From Firmicutes bacterium CAG:475 (lineage in GTDB: Bacteria > Bacillota > Clostridia > Christensenellales > CAG-917): a DNA stretch of 26,250 bases. The notes under the pieces were generated by a model that saw only the letters and a program-made list of their open reading frames with translations, was not told the origin of the DNA and did no database searches. Below, one piece after another: positions 25,971 to 26,250 of the stretch. Where the stretch lies: contig FR895524.1 of NCBI GenBank assembly GCA_000434435.1, positions 1 to 26,250 on the forward strand, in the 5' to 3' direction. The position numbers and the translations under genes are program-made. Numbering within the stretch: the stretch's first letter is position 1; each line of letters opens with the position of its first letter.

Positions 25971-26216
25971 ATGAAAAAGATAGGCGTTGTGGGCATAGTC
26001 CTCAAAGGCGACAAGAGCGTTGCTGTCGAAATACAAAAAGTTTTGAGCGATTTTGCGGATATTATCATCGGGCGTATGGGCGTGCCGCGAGAGGAAGCCA
26101 ACGCAATCGCACTTATCGTCGAGGGTACGCAGGAGCGTATATCCGCGCTTACAGGCAAACTCGGACGATTTGAAAGTTTGCACGTTAAATCCGCAATCAC
26201 TTCTTTTGAAGTTTAA
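25971..26216 (+). CDS. TM1266-family iron-only hydrogenase system regulator
   Basis: 81 residues with a compact ferredoxin-like (ACT/NikR-C-like) fold. It starts MKKIGVVGIVLKGD and carries the family-like segments QKVLSDFADIIIGRMGVPREE, AIALIVEGTQERISALTGKLGRF and HVKSAITSF. Members named TM1266 are usually found next to [FeFe]-hydrogenase maturation genes (hydE, hydF, hydG) and are annotated as putative regulators; the molecular role is not established. The start at 25971 follows AAAGGAG at 25956-25962; an in-frame TTG at 25953 overlaps the terminator T-run and is unlikely. A terminator directly in front suggests conditional expression. The 34 nt after the stop, containing TTGGAG, lead into whatever lies outside the window. 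Confidence 0.88.
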   Translation: MKKIGVVGIVLKGDKSVAVEIQKVLSDFADIIIGRMGVPREEANAIALIVEGTQERISALTGKLGRFESLHVKSAITSFEV

Positions 26217-26250
26217 CACCTTTTCGAAGACGGAATTGGAGTCGCAAGGC

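Overview
The window looks like part of a chromosome from a Gram-positive, anaerobic, fermentative bacterium. The best guess is the class Clostridia (Bacillota), probably an uncultured gut-type lineage. The reasons are an Enterococcus/Clostridium-type V-ATPase operon with Na+-binding c-ring residues, a TM1266-type [FeFe]-hydrogenase-associated small protein, strong AGGAGG-like Shine-Dalgarno sites, a lipoprotein with a clean lipobox, and a giant surface protein built from MBG/YDG repeats. The placement is inferred from gene content alone; no rRNA or marker phylogeny is available here.

Layout. (1) 1-9457: the 3' 9.4 kb of a gene for a giant, repetitive, membrane-anchored surface protein. Its true start lies upstream of the window, and it ends at a strong hairpin terminator. 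(2) 9610-19678: a promoter with an extended -10 drives rpiB, followed 3 nt later by nine V-type ATPase genes in the order known from Enterococcus hirae (F-I-K-E-C-G-A-B-D). A DUF3737 beta-helix-like gene and a terminator close the run. (3) 19753-20504: queH (epoxyqueuosine reductase) on the minus strand. It faces the DUF3737 gene and diverges from the next transcription unit. (4) 20416-25756: an ABC exporter module consisting of an MacB/LolD-type ATPase, a 354-nt non-coding island with REP-like palindromes, a large FtsX-family permease, and an unrecognised lipoprotein whose gene starts 2 nt after the permease. (5) 25757-26250: a promoter, a leader with tandem GGAGTGT repeats and an intrinsic terminator, then a TM1266-family gene that probably starts a hydrogenase-related operon running off the window.

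How the genes work together. The V-ATPase should couple ATP to cation transport across the membrane. All five residues that bind Na+ in the E. hirae K subunit are conserved, so Na+ is the predicted ion. RpiB supplies the pentose-phosphate interconversion and appears to be co-transcribed with the pump. The ABC module is probably a lipoprotein or peptide export/stress system with its own lipoprotein partner.

Most interesting items: the attenuator-like leader of the TM1266 gene, with three repeats that each look like a ribosome-binding site and two tightly coupled upstream reading frames; a probably leaderless queH transcript; the REP-like island splitting the ABC operon; the Na+ signature of the c-ring; and an AT-rich, codon-shifted patch inside the giant surface gene. 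None of these has been tested by search or experiment.
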